Positions 51,114-59,858 of a stretch of DNA of 64,000 nt are shown piece by piece. Origin of the DNA: Rodentibacter genomosp. 2. Its GTDB lineage: Bacteria; Pseudomonadota; Gammaproteobacteria; Enterobacterales; Pasteurellaceae. The DNA lies in contig MLHP01000024.1 in the NCBI GenBank assembly GCA_001999425.1, positions 1 to 64,000 of the forward strand, given 5' to 3'. Numbering within the stretch: the stretch's first letter is position 1; each line of letters starts with the position of its first letter. The notes beneath the pieces are model-generated. The model ran no database searches and was not told where the DNA came from. It saw only the letters and a program-made list of their open reading frames with translations. Both the position numbers and the translations under genes were made by a program.

Positions 51114-52079
51114 TTAGTTTTTTAACATATGCATAATCAACCGAATTAATGTGTCTTTTTGTTTAGGATCAGATTCTGCCACTAATAAGGTTAAGGCAGC
51201 CAATCCCGTATCATTAATCACGGGTTGATTTTCCGTATTAAGCAAGCGGTTATTTCTATGTAAAAAATCGACAAATAAAAATGCCCCGCTGCGTTTATTG
51301 CCGTCTGAAAACGGGTGATTTTTCACAACAAAATAAAGCAAATGCGCCGCTTTAGCTTCAATACTTGGATAGGCGGGCTCACCGAAAACCGTTTGATCTA
51401 AGTTGCCTAAAATTGCAGCTAATCCCTCATCACGCTCACGCCCGAATAAATCGGACGCTTCGCCTCGTTCGACTAATTGGCGTTTAAAGCCGGCCAGTGC
51501 AGAACGCGCTTCCGTCAGGCTTGGCAATACGCCGCCTTGCTGAGTTTTAGGTTCGATTAACAATCCTTCGTCATATTGTTGCAGCCATAAAAATGTCTGC
51601 GCATAACGGCTGACAATATCCACTAACCCACGACCACTGGCGAGGGTTAATTCGGACGATTGCGCCGTTTTTTGAATTAAAGCCAGCGCCTGCTCCAACT
51701 CCACCGCATTTTGTTGCAAACGTTTTTGATTTAACGCATAGCCTTTCACTAAGTAGTCTTTTAAGCGGGCGGTTGCCCAGCGTCGAAAAGCAATGCCTTG
51801 TGGGGATTTAATTCGATAGCCTACGGAAATAATGGTTTCTAAATCGTAAAAAGTCACTGGGCGGTCTGAAGAAGCAATTTGCATTTTTTGCAAATTGCTT
51901 TTTTCAGTAATCTCACCTTCTTCAAGAGCATTACGAATATGACGAGAAACAACGGACACATCACGCCCAAATAATTGCACCATCTGTGCCTGTGAGAGCC
52001 AAACGGTGTCATTTTCAAAACGGACTTCAACTTGGGCTTGTCCGTCTTGCGTTTGGTAAATTTCAATTGGATTTTGCAT
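51114..52079 (-). CDS. RhuM-family protein with C-terminal Fic/Doc domain
   Basis: 321 residues. Residues 1-120 are the RhuM/virulence-protein DNA-binding-like domain: VRFENDTVWLSQAQMVQLFG, RDVSVVSRHIRNALEEGEIT, VTFYDLETIISVGYRIKSPQ. Residues about 190-321 are Doc-like, with the active-site motif KNHPFSDGNKRSGAFLFVDF (HxFxDGNKR; about residue 255) and the preceding helix AAILGNLDQTVFGEPAYPSI. Fic/Doc proteins transfer AMP or phosphate to proteins; Doc is a toxin. Here no small antitoxin gene is next to it, and the RhuM part may act as regulator or specificity domain. GAGAGAAAAA precedes the ATG. An Actinobacillus-type uptake word lies in it near 51243. Confidence 0.88.
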   Translation of the reverse strand: MQNPIEIYQTQDGQAQVEVRFENDTVWLSQAQMVQLFGRDVSVVSRHIRNALEEGEITEKSNLQKMQIASSDRPVTFYDLETIISVGYRIKSPQGIAFRRWATARLKDYLVKGYALNQKRLQQNAVELEQALALIQKTAQSSELTLASGRGLVDIVSRYAQTFLWLQQYDEGLLIEPKTQQGGVLPSLTEARSALAGFKRQLVERGEASDLFGRERDEGLAAILGNLDQTVFGEPAYPSIEAKAAHLLYFVVKNHPFSDGNKRSGAFLFVDFLHRNNRLLNTENQPVINDTGLAALTLLVAESDPKQKDTLIRLIMHMLKN

Positions 52080-52124
52080 TTTTTCTCTCTATATAAAGTT
52101 ATCAAATATTTAATCATTCCCATT

Positions 52125-52511
52125 TCATTTTTCAGGAAGTAATTTGCGAATTAAATATAGTGGAATAATTGCTGCAAAGAATCCTCCAGAAAATTTATAA
52201 GAATTATTATAAAAAGGAATATCAAATGAAATTAAAATACCTATATTTATAAAAAACAGAATTGAAATAGTCAGATAGACTTTTATTTCATCTTTTTGAG
52301 TATATTTCCTATAAAGAATCCATAGCAGAGCGAATATAGTCGGTAAAGTAGAGATAAAAAAGACTTTATTGGCTACCCTACCTATGTTCTCAAAAGGATT
52401 GTCATATTGATTATCTACTAAATAAACAATAAATATTGCTAACATCACACCAATTTGAGTATAAACAAGACTTTTTATAAACAGTGTTAATTGAGAGTAA
52501 TTATTTTTCAT
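52125..52511 (-). CDS. Small four-helix inner-membrane protein of unknown function
   Basis: 128 residues from the ATG at 52509-52511. Hydrophobic segments: SLVYTQIGVMLAIFIVYLVD, VFFISTLPTIFALLWILYRK, LTISILFFINIGILISFDIP and FSGGFFAAIIPLYLIRKLLP. The charged loop RKYTQKDEIK fits a cytosolic side. I do not recognise a family. It is A+T-rich (unlike hisD upstream) and lies between hisD and the RhuM-Doc gene in the operon direction. An upstream extension of the frame to 52592 nearly touches hisD but lacks support. Function unknown; immunity or accessory to the RhuM-Doc protein is only speculation. Confidence 0.6.
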   Translation of the reverse strand: MKNNYSQLTLFIKSLVYTQIGVMLAIFIVYLVDNQYDNPFENIGRVANKVFFISTLPTIFALLWILYRKYTQKDEIKVYLTISILFFINIGILISFDIPFYNNSYKFSGGFFAAIIPLYLIRKLLPEK

Positions 52512-52599
52512 TCTATTTTCCAACAAATTATTGACTAATATAAATTTTGACAAATGACTTTCTGATAAACAATCTAGAATCGTCCAGATCATTCAATTC

Positions 52600-53889
52600 C
52601 TATAGCTTCAATTTTTTTAACCTAATTTCCACCGCCTGCTTATGAGCCTCAAGCTGTTCGGCGGCGGCCATTGCCATTACCGTTGGGGCAAGGGCTTGGA
52701 AGCCTTGCGGGGTGAGTTCTTGCACCGTCATTCGTTTGCTGAAATCCGCCAGCCCAAGGCTGGAATAGGTGCGGGTGTAGCCGTAAGTTGGCAGAACGTG
52801 GTTGGTGCCGCTGGCATAATCCCCCATACTTTCCGGGCTATATGCCCCCAAGAAAATTGAGCCGGCATTGTCGAGTTGGTCGAGCAATGCCCGTGGGTTT
52901 TGCGTTTGCACCACCAAATGCTCCGGGGCGTAGGCATTGCTAATTTGTACGCATTGGGCTAAATCGTTCGCAATAAAAATGCGACTATGGGCGAGGGCTT
53001 GGCAAGCGGTCTGTTTACGCGGTAAATTTGCAAGCTGCTTTTCAATGGAAAGTGCGGTCTGTTTTGCGAGAGTTTCGCTTGGTGTAACTAAGATCACCTG
53101 GCTATCCGCCCCGTGTTCCGCTTGAGAGAGCAGATCACTGGCGACAAAATCGGGGTCGGCAAATTCATCAGCAAGCACCAATACTTCGGAAGGCCCCGCC
53201 GGCATATCAATCGCCGCACCGTTGAAAGACTGGCTCACTTGACGTTTTGCCTCCGTTACAAACGCATTCCCTGGTCCGAAAATTTTATCCACTTTGGCAA
53301 CCTTTTCCGTGCCAAATGCCATCGCTGCAATGGCTTGAGCCCCGCCAACCGCATACACCGTGTCAATCCCACACAGGTTAGCGGTATAAAGAATTTCATC
53401 GGCAATCGGCGGTGGGCTGCAAAGGACGATTTTTTTACAACCTGCAATATGGGCAGGAACGGCTAACATCAGCACGGTCGAAAATAGTGGGGCTGAGCCA
53501 CCGGGGATATACAACCCGACCCGTTCAATCGGGCGGGTCAGCACTTGGCAACGCACGCCGGTTTGAGTTTCCACATCAACCACTTGCGATTTCTGGGCTT
53601 GGTGGAAAGTGGCAATATTCCGCTTGGCATTTTGAATCGCTTGCTTGAGTTCGTCAGGAATGCGTTGGCTGGCTTTCTCTATTTGCTCGCTCGACACAAC
53701 TAGGCTTTCCAATTCAGCGTTGTCAAACTTCGCCGTCAGCTCAAGTAACGCCTGATCACCTTCGCTTTTGACCAAATTAAGGATATTTTCCACCGCACTT
53801 TTGATCTCCGCAGAAGCAGAAATCGCAGGGCGGGTGAGGGCTTGTTGTTTTTCGGTTTCTGTTAAATTATTCCAAATGAGGGTTTGCAT
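52600..53889 (-). CDS. hisD: Histidinol dehydrogenase
   Basis: 429 residues. Features: [56 protein letters not shown]-type [37 protein letters not shown] (zinc ligand region) and [20 protein letters not shown] with the catalytic Glu-His. It oxidises histidinol to histidine in two NAD+ steps. ORF starts [20 protein letters not shown] after AAAAGGAAAAGAAT. It carries both uptake-word types: GCAAGCGGT near 53004 and AAGTGCGGT near 53049. Confidence 0.97.
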   Translation of the reverse strand: MQTLIWNNLTETEKQQALTRPAISASAEIKSAVENILNLVKSEGDQALLELTAKFDNAELESLVVSSEQIEKASQRIPDELKQAIQNAKRNIATFHQAQKSQVVDVETQTGVRCQVLTRPIERVGLYIPGGSAPLFSTVLMLAVPAHIAGCKKIVLCSPPPIADEILYTANLCGIDTVYAVGGAQAIAAMAFGTEKVAKVDKIFGPGNAFVTEAKRQVSQSFNGAAIDMPAGPSEVLVLADEFADPDFVASDLLSQAEHGADSQVILVTPSETLAKQTALSIEKQLANLPRKQTACQALAHSRIFIANDLAQCVQISNAYAPEHLVVQTQNPRALLDQLDNAGSIFLGAYSPESMGDYASGTNHVLPTYGYTRTYSSLGLADFSKRMTVQELTPQGFQALAPTVMAMAAAEQLEAHKQAVEIRLKKLKL

Positions 53890-53921
53890 ATTCTTTTCCT
53901 TTTAATACTGTTTTGATAAAC

Positions 53922-53944
53922 GGACGCAAGCATTGCGTCCCTAC
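53922..53944. repeat. GGACGCAA hairpin between hisG and hisD
   Basis: GGACGCAA-GCA-TTGCGTCC is a perfect 8-bp stem with CTAC after it, so that the complement reads GTAGGGACGCAA. The same GTAGGGAC edge occurs in the hairpin at 13757-13783, pointing to a dispersed palindromic repeat. Confidence 0.6.
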
Positions 53945-53967
53945 ATACGATCAATCTCTAGCATTGT

Positions 53968-54864
53968 TTACGACATCATTTTCTCAATCGGCAAGACAAG
54001 GATAGAACTTGCCCCCATTGCTTTGAGTTTTTCCATCGTTTCCCAAAACAGATTTTCTTGGCTGACCACGTGCATTGCCACTTGGTTGGTGTCGTGGGCA
54101 AGAGGCAGAATGGTCGGGTTTTCCACACCGGGTAGCAAGGCGGTGATGTCCGCCAAGCGATCTTTCGGAGCGTGCAACATTATGTATTTTGACTCGGTCG
54201 CCTGTTGTACCCCTTGAATGCGGGTGAGCAAGCGGTCGATTAACGCCTGTTTTTTGCAATCCATTTCCATTGCCCGCTGCACAAGGCAGGCGGTGGAGCG
54301 GTAAATCACTTCCACTTCTCGTAAGCCGTTTGCCTCTAACGTCGCTCCCGATGACACCAAATCACAAATAGCATTGGCTAAACCGGCGGACGGAGCAACT
54401 TCGACCGAGCCGGTCAGCAGGCAATTTTTAAACGGGATATTGTGTTGTTGCATATAGCGTTTGAGCAGATTGGGGTAAGAGGTAGCAATGCGGGCATTGG
54501 TCAAATCGGCGATAGTCTGATAATCGCTCTCTCGAGGTAGGGCAAGGGAGAGACGGCAGCTGCCAAAATCAAGGCGTTTAAGTAGTTTGTAATCGGCATT
54601 TTCACCGCCGGCAAGCCGCCCTAACGCCACCTCTTCCAGTACATTTTCGCCAATAATACCAAGATCGACCACACCATCAAAAATCAGCCCCGGAATATCA
54701 TCGTCCCGCACTCTCAAAATCTCAATTGGTAGATTTTCCGCATAGGCGAGCAGCCGTTGTGTGTGCCAGTTAATTTTTACGCCACACTGTTTAAGCAGAA
54801 TTTGGCAATCGGTGCTTAAGCGTCCGGATTTTTGCATTGCAAGGCGAAGTCTGTTGGTTGTCAT
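53968..54864 (-). CDS. hisG: ATP phosphoribosyltransferase (long form)
   Basis: 298 residues, the long hexameric form with a C-terminal ACT-like regulatory part (about 225-298, MQCKKQ-type [20 protein letters not shown] then [20 protein letters not shown]) that binds histidine. Catalytic domain: [50 protein letters not shown]-type [20 protein letters not shown] and the PRPP loop [20 protein letters not shown]. It performs the first step and is the feedback-controlled enzyme. First structural gene behind the hisL attenuator; AGGAATACAAAT precedes its ATG. Confidence 0.96.
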   Translation of the reverse strand: MTTNRLRLAMQKSGRLSTDCQILLKQCGVKINWHTQRLLAYAENLPIEILRVRDDDIPGLIFDGVVDLGIIGENVLEEVALGRLAGGENADYKLLKRLDFGSCRLSLALPRESDYQTIADLTNARIATSYPNLLKRYMQQHNIPFKNCLLTGSVEVAPSAGLANAICDLVSSGATLEANGLREVEVIYRSTACLVQRAMEMDCKKQALIDRLLTRIQGVQQATESKYIMLHAPKDRLADITALLPGVENPTILPLAHDTNQVAMHVVSQENLFWETMEKLKAMGASSILVLPIEKMMS

Positions 54865-54893
54865 ATTTGTATTCCTATTTATTTTTGATAAAG

Positions 54894-54924
54894 AAAAACC
54901 CCTCGAAATCGCTTCCGAGGGGTT
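54894..54924 (-). terminator. his operon attenuator terminator
   Basis: On the minus strand AACCCCTCGGAAGCG pairs with CGATTTCGAGGGGTT-type sequence and runs into TTTTT (54894-54898), 30 nt before hisG. Its 5' arm contains CGGAAG, which can pair instead with CTTCCG (54952-54957, complement) of an upstream hairpin (54952-54967), the arrangement of a classical attenuator. Confidence 0.9.
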
Positions 54925-54989
54925 GAATTGGGTTTTGGGTTCATTCGTACTCGGAAGTTATCTTCCGAACACACCAAATGCCCGAAAGA

Positions 54990-55037
54990 TTATTCAGGAA
55001 AATGATGGTGATGATATGTTGTACGAATAAAGGTCAT
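54990..55037 (-). CDS. hisL: His operon leader peptide
   Basis: 15 codons: MTFIRTTYHHHHFPE, with GGAGCACGTT before the ATG. Four consecutive His codons (Escherichia coli HisL has seven). When charged tRNA-His is scarce the ribosome stalls on the His run and the attenuator at 54894-54924 does not form, so hisG onward is transcribed. The promoter should lie within 55038-55150. Confidence 0.93.
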   Translation of the reverse strand: MTFIRTTYHHHHFPE

Positions 55038-55636
55038 AACGTGCTCCAAAATTGAATGTTTTCGACTATACGAAAAAATGAACAGTCGTGCAACCCTTTT
55101 TATAAAATACGTAAACGATTGCATATAAAAAAGAATGCGTTATTTTGCTCTAAAAATGAATAAAATGGTTTAACAGACAAGATAAAGTGCGGTCAATTTT
55201 CTAGTATTTTTTTCACTATTTTGGGGCAATGTATCTAATTGATTTTTGCCTAATAATGCGTGAGCCCATACCGTTTTTTATTTCTTCCCCTGATTTTCTA
55301 CGCTAAATCTTTGCATTGCAAAAGAATCACTAAATAACCGATTTGGGCGTAGGTCATAGATTTCAATATTTCTATAAATAAGATGAAAACACCGATAAGG
55401 TTATAAAGATATTTACCGGACTGTAACAGTATTACCGGTACATTTTTTTCTAATAGAAAGGAACTTTTAGAGATAGATTGTATTTTTTATGTTAAAAAAA
55501 TGTGAAACACCTCATATTTTTGAAAGAAAACGATTGCGCATATTGATGCGCAAGTATATTTTGTCAAGGTTATTGCATAAAAATAACACAATATCTTATT
55601 AAATTTTCTACAATCCACGATTAAGAGGGCTTCACA
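55038..55636. promoter_or_regulatory. 600-bp intergenic region between hisL and the TRAP operon
   Basis: No gene is seen. It must hold the leftward his promoter and the rightward TRAP promoter. Visible items: an uptake signal at about 55189, and TGTGAAACACCTCATA at 55501-55516, a CRP-like site (one mismatch in the right half) 121 bp before the TAXI gene. The rest is A+T-rich and shows no clear hairpin. Confidence 0.45.
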
Positions 55637-56599
55637 ATGAAAAAATATTCCATTCTTTCTCTTGCAGCAGTATTAACCATGGGAGCATTATCTGCTCAAG
55701 CAGCAGAAAAATTTATCACCATCGGTACCGGTGGACAAACCGGTGTTTATTATGTGGTGGGTCAATCAATTTGCCAATTAGTGAACCGCGATACGGCAAA
55801 AACCCAAATTAAATGTAATGCCCCTTCTACCGGTGCGTCCGTTGCCAATTTAAATGCGATTGCGGCAAATCAAATGGAAATGGGGATCGCCCAATCCGAT
55901 TGGCAATATCACGCTTATAACGGCACAAGTTCATTTGCAGGCAAGAAAAATGATAAATTACGTGCTGTTTTTTCTATTCACCCTGAACCTTTTACGCTAA
56001 TGGCCCGTGACGATTCGGGGATTCAACAATTTGATGATTTAAAAGGCAAACGTGTCAATGTGGGCGATCCGGGTTCCGGTACGCGGGCAACAATGAATGT
56101 GATTTTAGCCGCGAAAGGTTGGACGGATAAAGAATTTAAAGTCGCGTCAGAATTAAAACCGGCAGAAATGGCATCGGTAATGTGTGATAACAATTTAGAT
56201 GCAATTACTTATAATGTCGGTCATCCGAATGGGGCGTTAAAAGAAGCGGCGGCTTCGTGCAATGCGCATTTAGTGCCGATTACCGGTACGGAAATTGACA
56301 AATTGGTTGCTGATAATCCGTATTATGCGAAAGCAACCATTCCGGGCGGTTTATATAAAGGCACAGATAATCCGGTGGATACCTTTGGGGTTTATGCGAC
56401 CTTAGTCACCTCCTCCGATGTGGATGCAGACAGTGTTTATGCCATTGTTAAAGCTGTTTTCGACAATTTTGATCGCTTTAAACGCCTCCATCCGGCATTT
56501 GCTCATTTAAAACAGGAAGAGATGATCAAAAATGCGCTATCCGCACCATTGCATGAAGGCGCAGTACGTTATTACAAAGAAAAAGGCTGGTTAAAATAG
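55637..56599 (+). CDS. TAXI-family TRAP transporter substrate-binding protein
   Basis: 320 residues. Signal peptide MKKYSILSLAAVLTMGALSA-QAAEKF, then the TAXI signature: ITIGTGGQTGVYYVVGQSIC (residues about 26-45), NAPSTGASVANLNAIAANQM, RVNVGDPGSGTRATMNVILA. It captures a small acid in the periplasm for the fused permease at 56676. TAXI ligands known so far include glutamate and 2-oxoglutarate-type acids; the ligand here is not readable. The neighbouring ggt gene makes periplasmic glutamate, which is suggestive. A hairpin (56619-56645) follows before the permease gene. Confidence 0.93.
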   Translation: MKKYSILSLAAVLTMGALSAQAAEKFITIGTGGQTGVYYVVGQSICQLVNRDTAKTQIKCNAPSTGASVANLNAIAANQMEMGIAQSDWQYHAYNGTSSFAGKKNDKLRAVFSIHPEPFTLMARDDSGIQQFDDLKGKRVNVGDPGSGTRATMNVILAAKGWTDKEFKVASELKPAEMASVMCDNNLDAITYNVGHPNGALKEAAASCNAHLVPITGTEIDKLVADNPYYAKATIPGGLYKGTDNPVDTFGVYATLVTSSDVDADSVYAIVKAVFDNFDRFKRLHPAFAHLKQEEMIKNALSAPLHEGAVRYYKEKGWLK

Positions 56600-56618
56600 C
56601 CGAGCATATTAAATTTAG

Positions 56619-56645
56619 GCAGGTGTTATCCTGCCTTTCCTGTTT
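56619..56645 (+). terminator. Hairpin after the TAXI gene
   Basis: GGCAGG-TGTTAT-CCTGCC followed by TTTCCTGTTTT. It probably lets the binding protein be made in excess over the permease. Confidence 0.6.
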
Positions 56646-56675
56646 TAATCGGTAATATTTATTTTCGGAGGTTTT

Positions 56676-59309
56676 ATGTCAGTAAAATCTGAAAAATCGG
56701 ATTATGACGATCTGCAAGATATGGTTGCATCTAATGATGCGGGAGGACGAAATCCAAAAGGCTTAACCAAAAATTTAATTATTGTTACGGCTATTTTATG
56801 GTCAATCTTCCAGCTTTATTACACCTCTCCATTTCCCTTTTGGTTGCAAGAAGTGATCCATAGTTGGGGTTGGGAATGGAATGTGGTAGTTGATGATACC
56901 AAAGCGCGTTCCATTCACTTAGCTTTTGCTCTATTTCTGGCTTACTTGGCATTTCCGGCATTTGCCACTTCACCAAAACACCGTGTTCCTTATCAAGATT
57001 GGTTGTTTGCCGTTTTAAGCGCATTTTTAGGGGCATATTATATTTTCTTTTACGAGGGATTAGTTACCCGTTTCGGCGCACCCAATACATCGGATATTAT
57101 CGCCGGCTGTTTAGGGATTATTTTGCTACTGGAGGCTTGTCGGCGTAGTTTGGGATTACCTTTGGTTATTATCGCTTCCGTCTTTTTACTGTATAACTAT
57201 TTCGGACAATTTTTACCGACAGATTGGATTATCAGCCACCGTTCAGGCTCACTTTCTCAAATAGTCAATCAGCAATGGGTAACCACAGAGGGCGTATTTG
57301 GCGTGGCATTGGGCGTTTCCACGAAATATGTGTTTTTATTTGTCTTATTCGGTGCGTTACTGGATAAAGCTGGTGCGGGCAACTATTTTATCAAAACCGC
57401 CTTTGCCTATTTAGGGCATTTACGCGGTGGCCCGGCGAAAGCAGCTGTCGTATCCTCAGGCTTAACCGGATTAATTTCCGGTTCATCTATTGCCAATGTG
57501 GTAACGACGGGAACATTTACTATTCCGATGATGAAACGGGTCGGCTTTTCCGCCGAAAAAGCAGGTGCGGTTGAAGTCGCCTCCTCCGTAAATGGGCAGA
57601 TTATGCCACCGGTTATGGGTGCTGCCGCCTTTTTGATGATTGAATATGTGAATATGCCATATAGCCAATTAATCACCCACGCGGCATTACCGGCATTAAT
57701 TTCATATATTGCGTTGGTCTATATCGTTCATTTGGAAGCCTTAAAAATGAATTTACAAGGTTTACCAAGAACCGATCCACCTAATCCGATTTTGATCGTT
57801 TTATTAAAAATTTTGACCGCACTTTTAGTCGTCATCGGCTTAACCGGTGCGGTTCATTTTGGTCTGGGGTGGATTAAAACCGTTGCACCGAATTATGCCT
57901 TCCTGATTGTTTGCGCATTGCTTACAGCGGTTTATTTATTGCTTATCCGCCGAGTGGCAACATTTCCTGATTTGGAAGTCGATGATCCTAATGCGCCGAT
58001 GGTCGCACTGCCGTCAGCCAAACCGACGGTGAATGCTGGGCTGCATTTTCTCATTCCCGTCGTGGTATTAATTTGGTGTTTAATGGTGGAAATGTTATCG
58101 CCGGGGCTTTCCGCATTCTGGGGAACAATGGCGCTTGCGGTGATTTTACTCACACAAAAACCGCTGCTACATTATTTCCGTAAGCAACCGATTAACTCCT
58201 CGCTTTTCATTGAAGGTGCAAAAACCTTAATCGACGGATTAGAAACCGGGGCGAGAAATATGATTGGTATCGGCATTGCAACGGCAACCGCCGGAATTAT
58301 CGTCGGCGTGGTTTCTTTAACCGGATTCGGCGTACAGCTATCCGGCATTATTGAAGTGCTGTCAATGGGCAATATTTTATTAATGCTGATTCTCGTCGCC
58401 ATATTCAGTTTGATTTTGGGAATGGGATTACCGACAACCGCTAACTATATTGTTGTTTCCTCATTAATGGCATTGGTTATCGTTGAAGTCGGTAAACAAA
58501 ACGGGTTGATTGTGCCACTCATCGCCGTGCATTTATTTGTATTCTATTTCGGCATTATGGCGGATGTAACCCCCCCTGTTGGATTAGCCTCATTTGCCGC
58601 TGCCGCAGTTTCGGGAGGAAATCCGATAAAAACCGGAATGATCGCGTTCTTTTATAGTTTGCGTACGGCAATTCTTCCTTTCTTGTTTATTTTTAATACG
58701 GATTTATTGTTACTGGATGTCGGTTGGGTAAAAGGAACCCTAGTCGCGGTGGTTTCGACATTAGCTATATTGGCATTTACCGCGGCAACGATGAATCATT
58801 TCTTTGTGAAAAACAAATGGTGGGAAACGGCACTATTAATTTTGGGTGCATTTGTCATTTTCCGACCGGGCTTTTTTATGGAGTATGTATCACCAACATC
58901 TCATCATATTGAACCGTCATATTTAGTACAAGAGCTGGAAAAAACACCGGTCGGGCAAAATCTGTTGCTCAAGGTATCGGGAATGAATCCTTACGGTAAA
59001 GAAATCGAATTTTACTCGCAACTTTCCGTACCACAGGGAGAAACGGGTGAACAACGTTTGCAAAATCTCGGTTTAACCCTATTGCATACGCAGGAAAAAA
59101 CTGAGGTGGACGGAAAACAAATAGATAAAGTCGTGATTGATATGGTGGAAACGGATTCTCCGGCAGCAAAAGCAGGATTGAATTGGGATCAAACCATTAT
59201 TGATGTTTCTTTACCGCTTGTTTCATTGGAAAAAGAATGGATGTTTATTCCGGGATTAATGATAATTTTCTTGGTTGGCTGGAATCAGCGGCGAAGAGCA
59301 AAATCTTAA
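56676..59309 (+). CDS. TRAP transporter fused permease (DctQM type) with C-terminal PDZ-like/DUF3394 part
   Basis: 877 residues. The N-terminal ~190 residues are the small-subunit region, fused to the large DctM-type subunit (about 200-735), with GLTGLISGSSIANVVTTGTF (residues about 263-282), ASSVNGQIMPPVMGAAAFLM, and second-half LGMGLPTTANYIVVSSLMAL and MADVTPPVGLASFAAAAVSG. The last ~140 residues contain NPYGKEIEFYSQLS and IDMVETDSPAAKAGLNWDQT, a PDZ-like fold (DUF3394), then a final membrane helix. It imports the TAXI ligand using the sodium gradient at the inner membrane. ATG preceded by GGAGGTTTT. Confidence 0.92.
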   Translation: MSVKSEKSDYDDLQDMVASNDAGGRNPKGLTKNLIIVTAILWSIFQLYYTSPFPFWLQEVIHSWGWEWNVVVDDTKARSIHLAFALFLAYLAFPAFATSPKHRVPYQDWLFAVLSAFLGAYYIFFYEGLVTRFGAPNTSDIIAGCLGIILLLEACRRSLGLPLVIIASVFLLYNYFGQFLPTDWIISHRSGSLSQIVNQQWVTTEGVFGVALGVSTKYVFLFVLFGALLDKAGAGNYFIKTAFAYLGHLRGGPAKAAVVSSGLTGLISGSSIANVVTTGTFTIPMMKRVGFSAEKAGAVEVASSVNGQIMPPVMGAAAFLMIEYVNMPYSQLITHAALPALISYIALVYIVHLEALKMNLQGLPRTDPPNPILIVLLKILTALLVVIGLTGAVHFGLGWIKTVAPNYAFLIVCALLTAVYLLLIRRVATFPDLEVDDPNAPMVALPSAKPTVNAGLHFLIPVVVLIWCLMVEMLSPGLSAFWGTMALAVILLTQKPLLHYFRKQPINSSLFIEGAKTLIDGLETGARNMIGIGIATATAGIIVGVVSLTGFGVQLSGIIEVLSMGNILLMLILVAIFSLILGMGLPTTANYIVVSSLMALVIVEVGKQNGLIVPLIAVHLFVFYFGIMADVTPPVGLASFAAAAVSGGNPIKTGMIAFFYSLRTAILPFLFIFNTDLLLLDVGWVKGTLVAVVSTLAILAFTAATMNHFFVKNKWWETALLILGAFVIFRPGFFMEYVSPTSHHIEPSYLVQELEKTPVGQNLLLKVSGMNPYGKEIEFYSQLSVPQGETGEQRLQNLGLTLLHTQEKTEVDGKQIDKVVIDMVETDSPAAKAGLNWDQTIIDVSLPLVSLEKEWMFIPGLMIIFLVGWNQRRRAKS

Positions 59310-59387
59310 TGAAAAGTGCGGTCATTTTTGAATATATTTTGATTAAGATTAAGAATGTCCGCCATACTGATGAAAAGGATAAATTAT

Positions 59388-59813
59388 ATGTATAACAAAT
59401 TACTGCTCGCCATTGATCTGAACAATCCAAAAGGTTCAGAAAAAGTAGTTGAAACGGCATTACGCTTGGTTGAACATAATCCCAATGCACTATTTCGTGT
59501 CGTTACCATTGTTGAGCCGGTAGATGATAGCTTTATTTCCGCTTTCCTACCAAAAAATTTTGATAAATCCTTGATTGCAGAAGTGAATAAAGCGTTACAC
59601 GATTTTACCGCCAAACATTTTCCGGCAAATGCTAAAGTGCAACACATCGTCGCACACGGCACAATTTATGAGGAAATTAATCGGATTGCGGAAGAAAAAT
59701 CGGTAGATTTAATCATTATGCTCGCCAGTAGCAAGCCTCACACTAAAGGGTTAAGTAATAATACCCGGCGAGTGGCAAAATATGGGAATAAACCGATATT
59801 GATTTTGAAATAA
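59388..59813 (+). CDS. Universal stress protein (UspA family) of the TRAP operon
   Basis: 141 residues from the ATG at 59388 (AAAAGGATAAATTAT before it); the frame also runs 33 nt upstream. Features: YNKLLLAIDLNNPKGSEKVV, LFRVVTIVEPVDDSFISAFL, and the ATP-binding-like C-terminus LIIMLASSKPHTKGLSNNTR followed by PILILK. UspA proteins are often linked to TRAP transporters (for example TeaD, which binds ATP and regulates the TeaABC transporter), so control of this transporter is a reasonable inference. It ends the operon, followed by a bidirectional terminator. Confidence 0.88.
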   Translation: MYNKLLLAIDLNNPKGSEKVVETALRLVEHNPNALFRVVTIVEPVDDSFISAFLPKNFDKSLIAEVNKALHDFTAKHFPANAKVQHIVAHGTIYEEINRIAEEKSVDLIIMLASSKPHTKGLSNNTRRVAKYGNKPILILK

Positions 59814-59815
59814 CA

Positions 59816-59852
59816 AAAATCCCTGCCTGAAATACTCAAGCAGGGATTTTTA
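59816..59852. terminator. Bidirectional terminator between uspA-like gene and ggt
   Basis: AAAATCCCTGC and GCAGGGATTTTT form an 11-bp stem around a 13-nt loop, with A/T runs on both sides of convergent genes. Confidence 0.85.
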
Positions 59853-59858
59853 TATTTA

